Shown: positions 17,630 through 27,239, counted from the stretch's first letter. The stretch is 64,000 bases of DNA from Pseudomonas extremaustralis (GCF_900102035.1 NZ_LT629689.1:2418001-2482000); one strand, 5' to 3'. Notes: generated by a model from the letters alone, not told the origin. A program made the numbers and translations.

Positions 17630-18385
17630 TCAAGGCAGGCCGCGACGCCGCCCGGAATCAAGCATCAGGCTGGAGCCGGTCATCGCATCGGCCTCGGGCG
17701 CCAGCAACAGGCTCACGGCCCAGGCCACTTGGGCTGGCGTGGTCAAGGCGCCGAGGGACGACTCTGCGCACATCTCGCCCAGCACCGCCTCGGCACTGAT
17801 ACCGCGCTGCCGGGCCCGGTCTGCGGCCACCCGGTGCAAGCGCTCGGTGTCTGCCGGTCCTGGGGCGATCAGATGCGCGGTTATACCGCGTTCACCATAG
17901 GCCAGGCTCAGTTGGCGCACGGCGTTCATCAGCGCCGCATTGGCCACCCCGGCAGCGGCGGCATAGGCCGTGGGTTCAAAGCCGTAGTGACCGCCGATGG
18001 CCACCAACCGCGAGCCTTTCACCAGATGCCCATCCACCGCGCGCACCAGGCGCAACAGCCCGCCGACCTTGATATTCACCGCATCCACCAACGCAGCGGT
18101 GGGTGCATCAAGAATACCGCCGACAACCGCCACGCCAGGCCCGTGCACAATCATGCGCACCGGCCGCTCCAGCACGGCGCGCAGGCTCGCCACCGCGCTG
18201 TCGCTGGCGATGTCGGCGACGCAGGCAATCAGCCCTGGATGGCGATCGACCAGTTCGTCGAGGGCGTCGGCACTGCGCGCCACCGCGACCACATCCAGGT
18301 CACTGGCGCTTAACCGCGCCACAATCTGCCGGCCAAACGCGCCCGTCGCCCCGACCACCACGGCCAGTTCTTTTTGCGTACTCAT
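17630..18385 (-). CDS. SDR-like protein lacking the catalytic YxxxK lysine
   Basis: 251 residues with an SDR Rossmann start (VVVGATGAFGRQI, residues 8-20). At the active site the usual YxxxK reads YAAAA, and the NNAG motif is replaced by HGPG. The DNA confirms the change (TAT GCC GCC GCT GCC). It may therefore bind a nucleotide without classic SDR chemistry, or use a different proton relay. It lies 53 bp after the aldolase gene in the lower-pathway operon. The start at 18385 gives the family N-terminus, and the longer frame upstream is an out-of-frame copy of aldolase coding sequence. The role is unknown. Confidence 0.78.
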   Translation of the reverse strand: MSTQKELAVVVGATGAFGRQIVARLSASDLDVVAVARSADALDELVDRHPGLIACVADIASDSAVASLRAVLERPVRMIVHGPGVAVVGGILDAPTAALVDAVNIKVGGLLRLVRAVDGHLVKGSRLVAIGGHYGFEPTAYAAAAGVANAALMNAVRQLSLAYGERGITAHLIAPGPADTERLHRVAADRARQRGISAEAVLGEMCAESSLGALTTPAQVAWAVSLLLAPEADAMTGSSLMLDSGRRRGLP

Positions 18386-18438
18386 GTTCAAACTCTCGCA
18401 TTCAGTCAGGGGCCCGCAGCGCACGCCCCTGCGGGCCA

Positions 18439-19494
18439 TCAGGTCGGCAACGGAACGCCACGTTCTTTCGCCATGGTGAGGGCGGTGTCCTGGATCATGT
18501 CTTCCTGGCCGCCGATCATTTTCTTGCGCCCCAGCTCCACCAGGATGTCCCGCGCCGGCACGCCGAACTGCAGGGCCGCACGTTTGGCGTGCAGCAGGAA
18601 GGTGGAGTAGACGCCGGTATAGCCCAGGGTCAGCGACTCGCGGTCGACCCGCACGATGTGCTCCATCATCGGCACGATGATGTCCTCGGCCACGTCCATC
18701 AGCTTGAACAGGTCGGTACCGGTTTCGATCCCCATGCGCTCGCACACGGCCGCGAACACCTCCAGCGGAGTATTGCCCGCCCCGGCGCCGAGCCCCGCGA
18801 CCGAACCGTCGATACGGCTGGCGCCGGCCTCGATGGCGGCAATCGAGTTGGCCACGCCCATGCCCAGGTTATGGTGGCCGTGGAAGCCGATCTCGGTGTG
18901 CGGATCAAGCACCTCGCGCAGCGCGCCGATCCGCGCCTTCACGTCTTCGGGCAGCATGTAGCCGGCCGAGTCGGTGACGTACACCGTCTGCGCGCCGTAG
19001 GACTCCATCAGCTTGCCCTGGCGGGCGATGCCGGCCGCATCGTTGAGGTGCGCCATCATCAGGAACCCGGAGGTATCCATACCCAGTTTTCGCGCATAGG
19101 CGATGTGCTGCGGCGAGGTGTCCGCCTCGGTGCAGTGGGTGGCAACGTGCACGCTGCGCGCGCCGCAATCGTAGGCCGAGTGCAGCTCCTTCATGGTGCC
19201 CAGCCCCGGAATCAGCAACACGGACACCTTCGCCTGCTTCATCAGCGGGGCCACCGCGCTGATGTATTCCTCGTTGCTGTGGGGCGCGAAGCCATGTTGC
19301 AGCGAGTTGCCCCCCAGGCCACCGCCATGGGTGACTTGTATGTAAGGCACACCGGCGGCGTCCAGCGCGGTGGCGACCTTGACCATCTGCGCGACGCTGA
19401 TCTGCTCGCGCTTGGCGTGCATGCCGTCGCGCAGGCACATGTCATGCAGGATCACTTTGCGGCCCTGCAGGCTCGTAGGGTTGGATGGGTTCAT
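18439..19494 (-). CDS. dmpG: 4-hydroxy-2-oxovalerate aldolase
   Basis: A 351-residue class II aldolase that splits 4-hydroxy-2-oxoacids into pyruvate and an aldehyde. [14 protein letters not shown] contains the conserved Arg-Asp pair and the catalytic His. [15 protein letters not shown] gives the HxH metal ligands near residue 208, and [13 protein letters not shown] follows. In the DmpG/DmpF complex the aldehyde is channelled to the dehydrogenase. Here the two genes overlap by one base (TAATG), as expected for partners. A second aldolase gene lies at 60929. In a lap-type pathway the aldehyde may be longer than acetaldehyde. Confidence 0.93.
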   Translation of the reverse strand: MNPSNPTSLQGRKVILHDMCLRDGMHAKREQISVAQMVKVATALDAAGVPYIQVTHGGGLGGNSLQHGFAPHSNEEYISAVAPLMKQAKVSVLLIPGLGTMKELHSAYDCGARSVHVATHCTEADTSPQHIAYARKLGMDTSGFLMMAHLNDAAGIARQGKLMESYGAQTVYVTDSAGYMLPEDVKARIGALREVLDPHTEIGFHGHHNLGMGVANSIAAIEAGASRIDGSVAGLGAGAGNTPLEVFAAVCERMGIETGTDLFKLMDVAEDIIVPMMEHIVRVDRESLTLGYTGVYSTFLLHAKRAALQFGVPARDILVELGRKKMIGGQEDMIQDTALTMAKERGVPLPT

Positions 19495-20408
19495 TACGCG
19501 ACCTCCGGGGCTTTAAGGTGAAGCGTGCCGGCGAGTATTTCCTCGGCGAACATCTCGGCCGTGCGGGTGGCGGCCGCAGTCATGATGTCCAGGTTGCCGG
19601 CGTAGGTGGGCAGGTAGTCGCCCAGGCCCGCTACCTCCATGAAGACCGAGACTTTCTTGCCGTCGAAAATAGGACCGTTGACCAGGCGATAACCCGGCAC
19701 GTATTTCGTCACTTCGCCGATCATTTGCAGGATCGACTCACGGATGCGCACACGGTCGGGCTCGTCATCGGTCAGGCAATAAATGGTGTTGCGCATCAGC
19801 ATGGGCGGCTCGGCCGGGTTGATGATGGCCAACGCCTTGCCCTTGCGCGCGCCACCGATTTTCTCGATGGCACTCGAGGTGGTGTTGGTGAATTCATCGA
19901 GGTTGGCGCGGGTGCCCGGGCCGATCGACTTGGACGCCAGGCTGGCAACGATCTCGGCGTAGGCCACGCTCTGAATGCGCGAGACGGCATTGACGATGGG
20001 AATGGTGGCCTGCCCGGCGCAGGAGATCATGTTGACATTCATCTGCAGGGTCTTCGCGTGTTCGCGCAGGTTCACCGGCGGCACGCACAGCGGACCGATG
20101 GCCGCCGGGGTCAGGTCGATCATCAACACGCCCAGGGCATTGAGCTTGCGGCTGTTTTCCGCGTGCACATAGGCACTGGTGGCGTCGAACGCGATCTGAA
20201 TGCCATCCTCCAACACGTGCGGGAGCAGGCCATCGACGCCTTCGTGGGTGGTTTTCAAGCCCAACTCGCGGGCCCGCAGCAGCCCTTCGGAGTTAGGGTC
20301 GATGCCCACCATCCAGACCGGTTCAAGCACCGGACTGCGCAGGATCTTGTAGATCAGATCGGTGCCGATGTTGCCGGAACCGATCAACGCACATTTGATC
20401 TTTTTCAT
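19494..20408 (-). CDS. dmpF: Acetaldehyde dehydrogenase (acylating)
   Basis: A 304-residue CoA-acylating aldehyde dehydrogenase. It has the NAD motif [12 protein letters not shown] near residue 8, the catalytic Cys in [12 protein letters not shown] near residue 130, and the C-terminal [12 protein letters not shown]. It converts the aldehyde delivered by the aldolase to acyl-CoA. The start at 20408 overlaps the stop of the tautomerase gene (ATGA), and the end overlaps the aldolase start by one base, so translation is tightly coupled. The paralogue at 61965 is clearly similar but distinct. Confidence 0.93.
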   Translation of the reverse strand: MKKIKCALIGSGNIGTDLIYKILRSPVLEPVWMVGIDPNSEGLLRARELGLKTTHEGVDGLLPHVLEDGIQIAFDATSAYVHAENSRKLNALGVLMIDLTPAAIGPLCVPPVNLREHAKTLQMNVNMISCAGQATIPIVNAVSRIQSVAYAEIVASLASKSIGPGTRANLDEFTNTTSSAIEKIGGARKGKALAIINPAEPPMLMRNTIYCLTDDEPDRVRIRESILQMIGEVTKYVPGYRLVNGPIFDGKKVSVFMEVAGLGDYLPTYAGNLDIMTAAATRTAEMFAEEILAGTLHLKAPEVA

Positions 20409-20617
20409 TGGCCCTGCTCCCGCTGCTTGGCAGCGCGCTGCGCCATGTCCAGGCCGGCCACGTAAAACCCGTCGCGCGCGTGCTCGGTGATCAGGATCCG
20501 CACGGTTTCCGCCGGGCATTGCAGGCTCAGGCATACCGCTTCAGTGACCGCGACCGCCATACGGCTCTTTTGCTCGGCAGTGCGGCCCTCGGCCAAATGC
20601 ATTTCAATAATGGGCAT
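20405..20617 (-). CDS. dmpI: 4-oxalocrotonate tautomerase
   Basis: A 70-residue protein with the complete 4-OT active site in mature numbering: Pro1, Arg11 (EGR), Arg39 (TVR) and Phe50 (GF). It ketonises 2-hydroxymuconate in the 4-oxalocrotonate branch. The C-terminus is a few residues longer than the 62-residue archetype. It lies between the decarboxylase gene and the acylating dehydrogenase gene, which it overlaps by 4 bp. Confidence 0.92.
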   Translation of the reverse strand: MPIIEMHLAEGRTAEQKSRMAVAVTEAVCLSLQCPAETVRILITEHARDGFYVAGLDMAQRAAKQREQGQ

Positions 20618-20640
20618 GACTGCCTCCAGGGTGCTTGTGG

Positions 20641-21444
20641 TTATTCAACGAAACGCATCGATACGCTGCCCAACTCTTGGAAGCGCGCGACTATGCTGTC
20701 GCCGGGCTTCACCGCGATGGCTTCGGTAATGCCGCCGCTCATCACGAAGCTGCCGGCAGGCAACGACTCGTCCATCTCGGCGAGGATATTCACCAACATG
20801 GCGATGGCTTCGGCCGGGTGCCCCATCACCGCCGCAGCGGCGCCCATGGTCACGATCTCGCCATTCTTTTCCATCACCACCCCCAGGGTCGGCAGGTCCA
20901 GATCCGCGACGTAGCGGCTACGCCCACCGCCCACGAAACGCGCCGAGGAACCGTTGTCGGCGATCACGCTGGCCAGGTCGAACTTGAACCCGGAAAACCG
21001 CGAGTCGATGATTTCCACCGCCGGGAGTACGTAGTCGGTGGCGGCCAACACATCGGCGGCGGTGCAACCGGGGCCGCGCAACTCGGCCTTCATGACAAAG
21101 GCGACTTCACACTCGACCCGTGGATGCACAAGGTCAGCGGTGCTGATCGCCGAGCTTTCGGGGCGGGCCATGCGGTCGGTGAGAAAGCCGATCGAGGGCA
21201 CGCTGACGCCCATTTGCTGCATCTTCGCCTTGGAGGTCAGCCCGGCTTTCCAGCCGACTTGCCGGTGGCCCTGGGCGATATAGCGGCGACGCAGTTCGTT
21301 CTGCACCGCGTAGCCATCGGCGATGGTCATCTGCGGGTAGTCGTCGGTCAGTTTGGGGATGGCATAGGCTCGGGTCTGTGCGCCTTCGACCCGTTCGCAC
21401 AGGCGCACGATGTCTTCGCGGGACAGCGTCAGTTCGCGGCTCAT
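20641..21444 (-). CDS. dmpH: 4-oxalocrotonate (2-oxo-3-hexenedioate) decarboxylase
   Basis: 267 residues of the fumarylacetoacetase-like hydratase/decarboxylase family. GWKAGLTSKAKMQQMGV, VECEVAFVM (Glu ligands) and VMEKNGEIVTMGAAAAVMGHP match DmpH/XylI, which decarboxylates 4-oxalocrotonate and works in complex with the hydratase. The start at 21444 has GGAAGGAG six bases upstream and overlaps the hydratase stop (ATGA). The neighbouring hydratase is homologous, and DmpH is distinguished from it by its own family motifs and gene order. Confidence 0.9.
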   Translation of the reverse strand: MSRELTLSREDIVRLCERVEGAQTRAYAIPKLTDDYPQMTIADGYAVQNELRRRYIAQGHRQVGWKAGLTSKAKMQQMGVSVPSIGFLTDRMARPESSAISTADLVHPRVECEVAFVMKAELRGPGCTAADVLAATDYVLPAVEIIDSRFSGFKFDLASVIADNGSSARFVGGGRSRYVADLDLPTLGVVMEKNGEIVTMGAAAAVMGHPAEAIAMLVNILAEMDESLPAGSFVMSGGITEAIAVKPGDSIVARFQELGSVSMRFVE

Positions 21445-22238
21445 ACGGCGCTCCTTCCAGAAAATTTCACCCGGCAACTGCCCAGGCCGCCGACCCGGCA
21501 GACCAACTCGTCGCCCTCCGCCACCGGCACCAGCGCCGACTGCGAGCCGGAGAGGATCACCTCCCCCGCTTTGAACGGAATGCCCAGTTCACCCAGCGTG
21601 TTGGCCAGCCAGGCCACGGCATTGGCGGGCGAGCCTTGCACGGCGGCGCCCACGCCGGTGGAGAACACCTCGCCGTTCTTCTCCAGCACCATGCCGGCCA
21701 GGGTGATATCCAACCGGCGCGGATCGCCCCGGGTGGTGCCCAGTACAAACACGCCACAGGAGGCGTTGTCCGCGACCGTGTCCTGGATCTTGATTTGCCA
21801 GTCGCGGATGCGCGAATCGACCACTTCGAAACACGGCACCACATAGTCCGTGGCGCGAATCACGTCCATGGCGGTGATGCCCGGTCCCTTGAGGTCATGC
21901 TTGAGGACAAAGGCCAGTTCTGCCTCGGCCTTGGGCTGGATCATCTGGCCCAGGTCGAGGGTGTCGCCGTCGGCAAACACCATGCCCGAGGTGAGCATGC
22001 CGAAATCCGGCTGGTACACGCCGAGAAAGTCCTGCACGGGCTTGCTGGTGGCGCCGATTTTCTTGCCGACGATGGTTTCCCCGGCGGCCAGGCGCCGGGC
22101 AATGAAGCGCTCCTGGATGCGGTAGGCATCCTCGATGCGGATCTGCGGTTCACGGCTGAGCAACGGCGCGATGACGCGGCGGGACACGAACGCCTGATAC
22201 AGCTCGTCGCCGTACTGCTCGATGGTTTGCTGATTCAT
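21441..22238 (-). CDS. dmpE: 2-oxopent-4-enoate hydratase
   Basis: 265 residues. GKKIGATSKPVQDFLGVYQPDFG, AEAELAFVLKHDL (metal-binding Glu residues) and EVVDSRIRDWQIKIQDTVADNASCG are typical of DmpE/XylJ. It hydrates 2-oxopent-4-enoate (or an alkyl homologue) to 4-hydroxy-2-oxovalerate. It sits between the semialdehyde dehydrogenase and the decarboxylase genes; its stop overlaps the decarboxylase start, consistent with the known hydratase-decarboxylase complex. Confidence 0.92.
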   Translation of the reverse strand: MNQQTIEQYGDELYQAFVSRRVIAPLLSREPQIRIEDAYRIQERFIARRLAAGETIVGKKIGATSKPVQDFLGVYQPDFGMLTSGMVFADGDTLDLGQMIQPKAEAELAFVLKHDLKGPGITAMDVIRATDYVVPCFEVVDSRIRDWQIKIQDTVADNASCGVFVLGTTRGDPRRLDITLAGMVLEKNGEVFSTGVGAAVQGSPANAVAWLANTLGELGIPFKAGEVILSGSQSALVPVAEGDELVCRVGGLGSCRVKFSGRSAV

Positions 22239-22247
22239 GGGGGAGCC

Positions 22248-23708
22248 TCAGAGTTTCACGCAGACGTTGCGGGTTTCGGTGTAGAACTCCAGCGAATGCA
22301 CGCCGCCTTCACGGCCGATCCCGGACTGTTTGGAACCGCCAAACGGCGTACGCAAGTCGCGCAGGAACCAGCTGTTGATCCAGGTGATGCCCACGTCGAT
22401 GCGGGCCGCCATGCGGTGCGCTCGCGCCAGGTCGCGGGTCCAGAGGGTGGTCGACAGGCCGTATTCGGTAGCGTTGGCCTTGGCGACCACCTCGTCTTCG
22501 CTATCGAAGGGCGAGATGTGGCAGCACGGGCCGAAAATTTCCTGTTGCACGACCGCTGCGCTCTCCGGCAGACCGGTCCAAATGGTCGGTTGTACCCAGG
22601 CGCCAGCCGCCAGGTCGGACGGCATCTGCGGCACGCCGCCGCCGGTCACCACGGTGGCGCCCTCCTCGACCGCCTTGCGGTAGTACGACAGGACTTTTTC
22701 CCGGTGTTCCTGGCTGATCAGCGGGCCGTAATTAGCGTGACGATCATCGGGGCGGCCGTACTTCACCGCCTCGGCCTTGGCCTTCAGCGCTTGCACGAAA
22801 CGCGCGAAGATCGGCCGCTCGACATACACCCGCTCAGTGCCCAGGCACACCTGCCCGGTGTTGAGGAACACCGAACGGGAAAAGCTCTCCACCGCCGCGT
22901 CGAAATCGGCATCGGCGAAGACAATGCCGGCGTTCTTGCCGCCCAACTCGAACGACACATCACGCATGCCCTCGGCAGCGGCTTTCATGATCGCCGTGCC
23001 GGTACGCGTCTCGCCGGTAAAGGTAATGGCGTCGACCTGCGGATGCCGAGTGACGAACTCCCCGGCCGAATCCGGACCGAAGCCGTGCACCACGTTGTAC
23101 ACGCCCTTGGGGATGCCGACCGTGTTCATCACTTCGCCCAGCAGGGTGGCGGTTTGCGGCGATTCTTCCGATGGCTTGACCACCACGGTATTGCCGCAGG
23201 CCAGGGCCGGGCCGACCTTCCAGGTCATCAACATGAAGGGTGCGTTCCACGGGCAGACCACCCCGATCACGCCCTTGGGCCGGCGCAGCGTGTAGTTCAA
23301 CGCGCCACGGCCGTCGGGGGTATCCATCGGGAACGCCTCGCTGGCGACGTTCTTGATCACGTCGGCGAACACTTTGAAGTTGGCCGCGCCGCGCGGGATG
23401 AACACATGCTTCATCACGTGCTCGGGCTGGCCGGTGTCGGACATCTCCGCTTCGACGAAGTCATCGAAGCGCCGGGTGATTTCGTTGGCCACGCCGTACA
23501 GCAGCTCGACGCGCTGCTCGGTGCCCAGGCGGCCCCATTCGCCCTGCAAGGCAGTGCGTGCGGCGCTGACGGCCGCGTCCACCTCGCCACGCCCGGCTTC
23601 GCTGACCGAGCAGATGACGCTGTTGTCCAGCGGGGAGTGTTTGTTGAACCGTACACCGCTGGCAGCGTCGGTAAACTCACCGGCAATGAAGTGCTTGATC
23701 TGGCGCAT
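22248..23708 (-). CDS. dmpC: 2-hydroxymuconic semialdehyde dehydrogenase
   Basis: A 486-residue NAD-dependent aldehyde dehydrogenase that oxidises the meta-cleavage product to 2-hydroxymuconate. Motifs are CPWNAPFMLMTWKVGPALACGN, the general base in SFELGGKNAGIVFADADFD near residue 256, and the catalytic Cys in NTGQVCLGTERVYVE near residue 289. GGAG lies five bases before the ATG at 23708. A 212-bp gap with a hairpin and a LysR-type dyad separates it from the hydroxylase genes, so this gene probably heads its own transcript for C-E-H-I-F-G and the genes after it. Confidence 0.92.
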   Translation of the reverse strand: MRQIKHFIAGEFTDAASGVRFNKHSPLDNSVICSVSEAGRGEVDAAVSAARTALQGEWGRLGTEQRVELLYGVANEITRRFDDFVEAEMSDTGQPEHVMKHVFIPRGAANFKVFADVIKNVASEAFPMDTPDGRGALNYTLRRPKGVIGVVCPWNAPFMLMTWKVGPALACGNTVVVKPSEESPQTATLLGEVMNTVGIPKGVYNVVHGFGPDSAGEFVTRHPQVDAITFTGETRTGTAIMKAAAEGMRDVSFELGGKNAGIVFADADFDAAVESFSRSVFLNTGQVCLGTERVYVERPIFARFVQALKAKAEAVKYGRPDDRHANYGPLISQEHREKVLSYYRKAVEEGATVVTGGGVPQMPSDLAAGAWVQPTIWTGLPESAAVVQQEIFGPCCHISPFDSEDEVVAKANATEYGLSTTLWTRDLARAHRMAARIDVGITWINSWFLRDLRTPFGGSKQSGIGREGGVHSLEFYTETRNVCVKL

Positions 23709-23836
23709 GAGAGCTCCGTAGTTATTGTTCGTATGACGACCGCCCGTACCTGCCACGGCCCGTCCGGCATGAGTCCCTGGGTGCGAGTCTAGAAAAGCCG
23801 GCAGATACCGACTAATACTTTATTTGGCCCCACTCG

Positions 23837-23851
23837 ATACCCTTCAGGTAT
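23837..23851. promoter_or_regulatory. CatM/BenM-like operator before the lower-pathway genes
   Basis: ATACC-CTTCA-GGTAT is a perfect 5-bp dyad that fits the ATAC-N7-GTAT consensus of BenM/CatM-type LysR regulators. It lies about 130 bp upstream of dmpC. The same dyad with a different spacer occurs at 40130-40144 beside a CatM-like LysR gene. Confidence 0.6.
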
Positions 23852-23880
23852 GGCAAAAACCGCTGGGCGGCCGGCCTCGT

Positions 23881-23910
23881 CCGCCCCTCTTGCATCCGTC
23901 GAGGGGGCGG
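23881..23910 (-). terminator. Hairpin after dmpP, possible terminator or attenuator
   Basis: CCGCCCCTC pairs with GAGGGGGCGG (one bulged G) around an 11-nt loop, 11 bp beyond the dmpP stop. There is no U-tract. It may separate the hydroxylase transcript from the lower-pathway transcript. Confidence 0.35.
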
Positions 23911-23920
23911 GGTCGGTGGA

Positions 23921-24982
23921 TCAAATCGCTTTGAACAGGGGGCTGCGAACCTGCTGGGCATCCGCCGCCGAGATGAACTTCTCGATGTAGATATCGCGCT
24001 CGAACAAGCGTCCCTGCATCAACGTGCTGATGCAGGCATCGATCATCAGCGGCGGGCCGCACAGGTAGGCCTTGTGCCCACGGAAGTCGTTGTCGAAGTG
24101 GGCCTTGGCGGCGTCATGCACGAAGCCACGAAAGCCTTGCCACGACGAGTCTTCAAGCTCATGGGACAGCGCCGGCACGTAGGTGAAGTTGGGGTGCTGC
24201 GCGGCCAGGGCGAGAAACTCGTCGTGGTAGTACAACTCGGCACGGTGGCGCTGCCCGTAGACCAGGGTGATCGGCAGCGCGAAACCGTCCGCCAGCAGAT
24301 CGAGAATCATCGAACGCGGGCTCGACAACCCCGAGCCGCCGGCCATAAAGATCACCGGCAGGTGCGCCGACTTTTTCACGAAAAAACGCCCGTAGGGACC
24401 CGTGATGCCCACTCGCTCGCCGACCTGCAATTGCTCATGCACATACGCGGTGCCACGGCCGCCGGGCACGACGCGGATATTCAACTCAATGTCGCTGCCG
24501 GGCGCCGGTGCGTTGGCCACCGAAAAGGCCCGGCTGCCAATGCCGTCGGGTAACTGCAGGTTGATGTACTGGCCGGCCTGGAAGTGCATGCCTTCGGGCG
24601 CGTCGAGCTTGATCCACACACCTTTGATGGTCGGCGTGAGGGTTTCAATGCGGCTGACGGTGCCAGGAAAATCGCGCACCGGCAGGTTTTGCGCATCGTC
24701 GTCTTCGTCGATTTGCGCCTCGATGACCAAATCGCTTTCGGCGGTGGCGCAGCAGGCCAGGCATTTTTTCTCTTCGCGCTCGAAATCCATCAGGGCAAAG
24801 CTGGAGGCTTCGCCATGTTCGATTTCGCCATCGACCACCTGGATTTTGCAGGTGGCACACAGCCCGTGGCAGCAGGCATGCGGCAGGTAGATACCGGCGC
24901 GCAAGGCGGCGTCGAGAATGGTCTGGCCGGCTTCGATTGCGATGGTCTGGCCCAGCGGTTCGATCGTTAATTCATAGCTCAT
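23921..24982 (-). CDS. dmpP: Phenol hydroxylase reductase component P5
   Basis: 353 residues. An N-terminal plant-type 2Fe-2S domain (ligands in CCHGLCATCK and in CLACC further on) is followed by a ferredoxin-reductase module: FAD motif RAFSVANAP near residue 155 and NAD-binding region IFMAGGSGLSSPRSM near 215. P5 passes electrons from NADH to the diiron hydroxylase. The start at 24982 gives the ferredoxin N-terminus (MSYELTIEPLG), and a G-rich ribosome site lies just upstream. A second, divergent relative lies at 59917-60918. Confidence 0.93.
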   Translation of the reverse strand: MSYELTIEPLGQTIAIEAGQTILDAALRAGIYLPHACCHGLCATCKIQVVDGEIEHGEASSFALMDFEREEKKCLACCATAESDLVIEAQIDEDDDAQNLPVRDFPGTVSRIETLTPTIKGVWIKLDAPEGMHFQAGQYINLQLPDGIGSRAFSVANAPAPGSDIELNIRVVPGGRGTAYVHEQLQVGERVGITGPYGRFFVKKSAHLPVIFMAGGSGLSSPRSMILDLLADGFALPITLVYGQRHRAELYYHDEFLALAAQHPNFTYVPALSHELEDSSWQGFRGFVHDAAKAHFDNDFRGHKAYLCGPPLMIDACISTLMQGRLFERDIYIEKFISAADAQQVRSPLFKAI

Positions 24983-24993
24983 GACTGGCCCCC

Positions 24994-25350
24994 TCAGTGG
25001 GTCGCACACAGGGTGTTGAGACCGGGCGTCTTGAAGCGCAACTGGTCTTTGTGGCCGATGCCGTTGGCAACCAGGCTGGCGTCCAGGTCGGGCACCCAGG
25101 GTTGGTTGTCCTTGAGCCATTGCACGCTCTGCCAGTCGATCAGCGCGGCATCCGGGTCGGCCTGCAACAAGGGGACCAGGGCCGTGTCCAGCAACTGGGC
25201 AAAGGTGGTTTGCGGTTCCAGGCACAGCAGGAACGGCGCCGCGAACAGCAAGTGGTGATCCCAGCTGGCATACACCAACTGCTTGCCATTGAAGTTTTCG
25301 ACGCGATCACGGGCAACGCCCACGTATTCTTTACGGGCGACTACAGGCAT
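24994..25350 (-). CDS. dmpO: Phenol hydroxylase component P4
   Basis: 118 residues matching the P4 subunit. It starts MPVVARKEYVG, with FAAPFLLCLEPQTTF and the WVPDLDASLVANGIGHKDQLRFKTPGL region split over the C-terminal half. P4 is the small subunit of the hydroxylase heterotrimer and is proposed to help load iron. AAGGAG lies at proper spacing before the ATG. It is placed between dmpN and dmpP, as in all known operons of this type. Confidence 0.92.
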   Translation of the reverse strand: MPVVARKEYVGVARDRVENFNGKQLVYASWDHHLLFAAPFLLCLEPQTTFAQLLDTALVPLLQADPDAALIDWQSVQWLKDNQPWVPDLDASLVANGIGHKDQLRFKTPGLNTLCATH

Positions 25351-25424
25351 GGTGCTCTCCTTATTCTTGTCAGCGGGGCGTGGCCGCCGAATGTGTCGGC
25401 CACGCCCGTGGGGTGGTCACGCAG

Positions 25425-26945
25425 TTACTGGTTGGACGTCGCCATGCCACGCCACATTTCGAAGTTGCGACGGTCCTGGGAGTCGGCGAAGTCGCCGTTG
25501 TCCTGGCCGTCCTTGAGCGATACCCAGTCCATCCAGGCGCCCAGGTCGCCATTGGTGGGCGCCTGGAACAGCGCCGGCATCGGCAGCCAGGCCTGGATGT
25601 ATTTCTCCGGTTCGTTGTTGAAGATGCCCATGCAGTGATCGGAGCAGAAGTGGTACTTGTCGCCCTTGTACTGCACCTGCCGATGGCAGATCAGGGTCGG
25701 GTCGTCCGGCTCGGTGAACACCGTGGGCAACTGGCAGCACTGGCACAATTTGGCCAGGCCGTAGTTCTTGAACGGCGTGCCGGCCGCCTCCATTTTCTTG
25801 ATGTGCTCCCAGCGCGGGCGGTAGTACTTGTCGAAGGTGGTCGGGTACTTGGCGGACAGCCATTGCATGTCGTCATCCGACGGAATCCAGGCATGGAACG
25901 CGGTGCCGAAACTCCACTGGTACAGCCCCAGCATGAACTGATGGGACATGTGGTCGATGCTGGCCTCGGCATCGTCCCAGCTCTTGGGTGGACGGATACC
26001 GTAGCGCGCCAGATCCTTGAACAGCGCGCCGCCGTTCTCGGCGCCGTAGATCTCCCAGGCCTCGCGCCACGACATCACGCGCTTGGGCAGCATGTAATCC
26101 ATCATGGTGCTGACCAGGCCCAGCACGCGGAAGCCGCGCCAGAACCACTTGTCGATCCAGCCCTGCACGATCGGCAGGTTGGCCGGGTCTTGCTCGAGCA
26201 TGAACTTGATGCACTCCAGGCCGAGGGTCATGTGCCGCGCTTCGTCCGACTGCGCGGAGAAGCCAAAGGTGACCGTGGCCATATCGCCGTTATAGGCGGC
26301 GCCGGACATGAACGGCACAAACAGCAGGTTGGTGAGCACGTACTCGAACGAAAAGCCGATAGCGATCATGAACTCGAACGGGCCGGCGGACATCGCATCG
26401 TCAAAGAACGAACGGGCCACCGAGGTGTACCAGATACGGTCGCGCTGATCGGCAAAGGCATGGAAGCCGTTGTAGAACTTGTTGTAGTTGGACAAGGCGT
26501 GGATCTGCGTCTGCGCATGGCGCAGCTCGTCGATGGCCTGCATCTGGCAGGCCACTTGCGTACCGACGCCGCGAAACTCACGGCCCGCACGCGCAAAGCC
26601 TTTGTGCGCGGCATATTCGCCGGGGCTGATGGCCTGCAGGAAGATCTTCAGCGCCGACAGGTAGCGCGCATCGGTGATATTCAGGTGGCCGTTGTTCTGC
26701 GCGTGGGCGTCGATGATGGCGTAGAACTTGCGCTCCTTTTCGGCCTGGTATTTCCAGTAGGCGTCCATGGTCAGGCGGAACGGGTCTTCCCACTTGTTCC
26801 AGTCGTGGATCTTCAGGCCTTCATAGGCGATGTAGGGGAAAATCTCTTCCTCGGTGCGGTACGACGGCTCCCAGGCGAGGTCGCGCGTGAGCAGGCGGTA
26901 TTTGTCTTTTGCATTGAGCTTTTTGTGAACGGTTTTCATGTCCAT
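25425..26945 (-). CDS. dmpN: Phenol hydroxylase large (diiron) subunit P3
   Basis: 506 residues, the catalytic alpha subunit of a multicomponent phenol hydroxylase. The six diiron ligands can be placed at Glu110, Glu140 and His143 (DELRH), Glu201 (FEYVLTN), and Glu235 and His238 (DEARH), with spacings matching related bacterial multicomponent monooxygenases. A CxxC-rich zinc-type site (CQCCQLPTVF ... CHRQ ... FCSDHC) lies near residues 400-450. The enzyme hydroxylates phenols to catechols at the ortho position. The start at 26945 has GAGGA upstream; Met3 is an alternative. In lap-type systems this subunit accepts 4-n-alkylphenols. Confidence 0.95.
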   Translation of the reverse strand: MDMKTVHKKLNAKDKYRLLTRDLAWEPSYRTEEEIFPYIAYEGLKIHDWNKWEDPFRLTMDAYWKYQAEKERKFYAIIDAHAQNNGHLNITDARYLSALKIFLQAISPGEYAAHKGFARAGREFRGVGTQVACQMQAIDELRHAQTQIHALSNYNKFYNGFHAFADQRDRIWYTSVARSFFDDAMSAGPFEFMIAIGFSFEYVLTNLLFVPFMSGAAYNGDMATVTFGFSAQSDEARHMTLGLECIKFMLEQDPANLPIVQGWIDKWFWRGFRVLGLVSTMMDYMLPKRVMSWREAWEIYGAENGGALFKDLARYGIRPPKSWDDAEASIDHMSHQFMLGLYQWSFGTAFHAWIPSDDDMQWLSAKYPTTFDKYYRPRWEHIKKMEAAGTPFKNYGLAKLCQCCQLPTVFTEPDDPTLICHRQVQYKGDKYHFCSDHCMGIFNNEPEKYIQAWLPMPALFQAPTNGDLGAWMDWVSLKDGQDNGDFADSQDRRNFEMWRGMATSNQ

Positions 26946-26960
26946 GCCAAATATCCTCGC

Positions 26961-27230
26961 TTAGTTGCCCCAGGTCAGGGTCAAGGCGTCTTCGTCTTCG
27001 TCGACATTGCCGGAGAGCGTGATCAGATTGACGTTCAGCTCCTGCATGTCGAAGCTGCGGCCCAGTTGCGCTTCGATGCTTTCGCGACGAATGACCAGGC
27101 GGCCCGGCGCGTTGATCTTGACCATGGCCGGCTCGCGGTTGACCACGGCTTCAGGGTTGTCCAGCTCGATCGCTTCGATGATCGGGCGGGTTTCTTCATT
27201 GGTTTGCAGTGCAATAAATACAGTCGACAT
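26961..27230 (-). CDS. dmpM: Phenol hydroxylase regulatory component P2
   Basis: An 89-residue cofactor-less effector protein (MmoB/DmpM family). It starts MSTVFIALQTNEETRPIIEA and contains INAPGRLVIRRESIE, both typical. It binds the hydroxylase and speeds oxygen activation. GAGGAGCGGCT precedes the start. It lies between dmpL and dmpN in the usual order. Confidence 0.93.
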   Translation of the reverse strand: MSTVFIALQTNEETRPIIEAIELDNPEAVVNREPAMVKINAPGRLVIRRESIEAQLGRSFDMQELNVNLITLSGNVDEDEDALTLTWGN

Positions 27231-27239
27231 AGCCGCTCC

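Noticed and set aside
21378..23792. 804-codon plus-strand ORF opposite dmpH, dmpE and dmpC
   Set aside because: It is the antisense of three well-supported genes and shows no domain; long antisense frames are common in GC-rich DNA.
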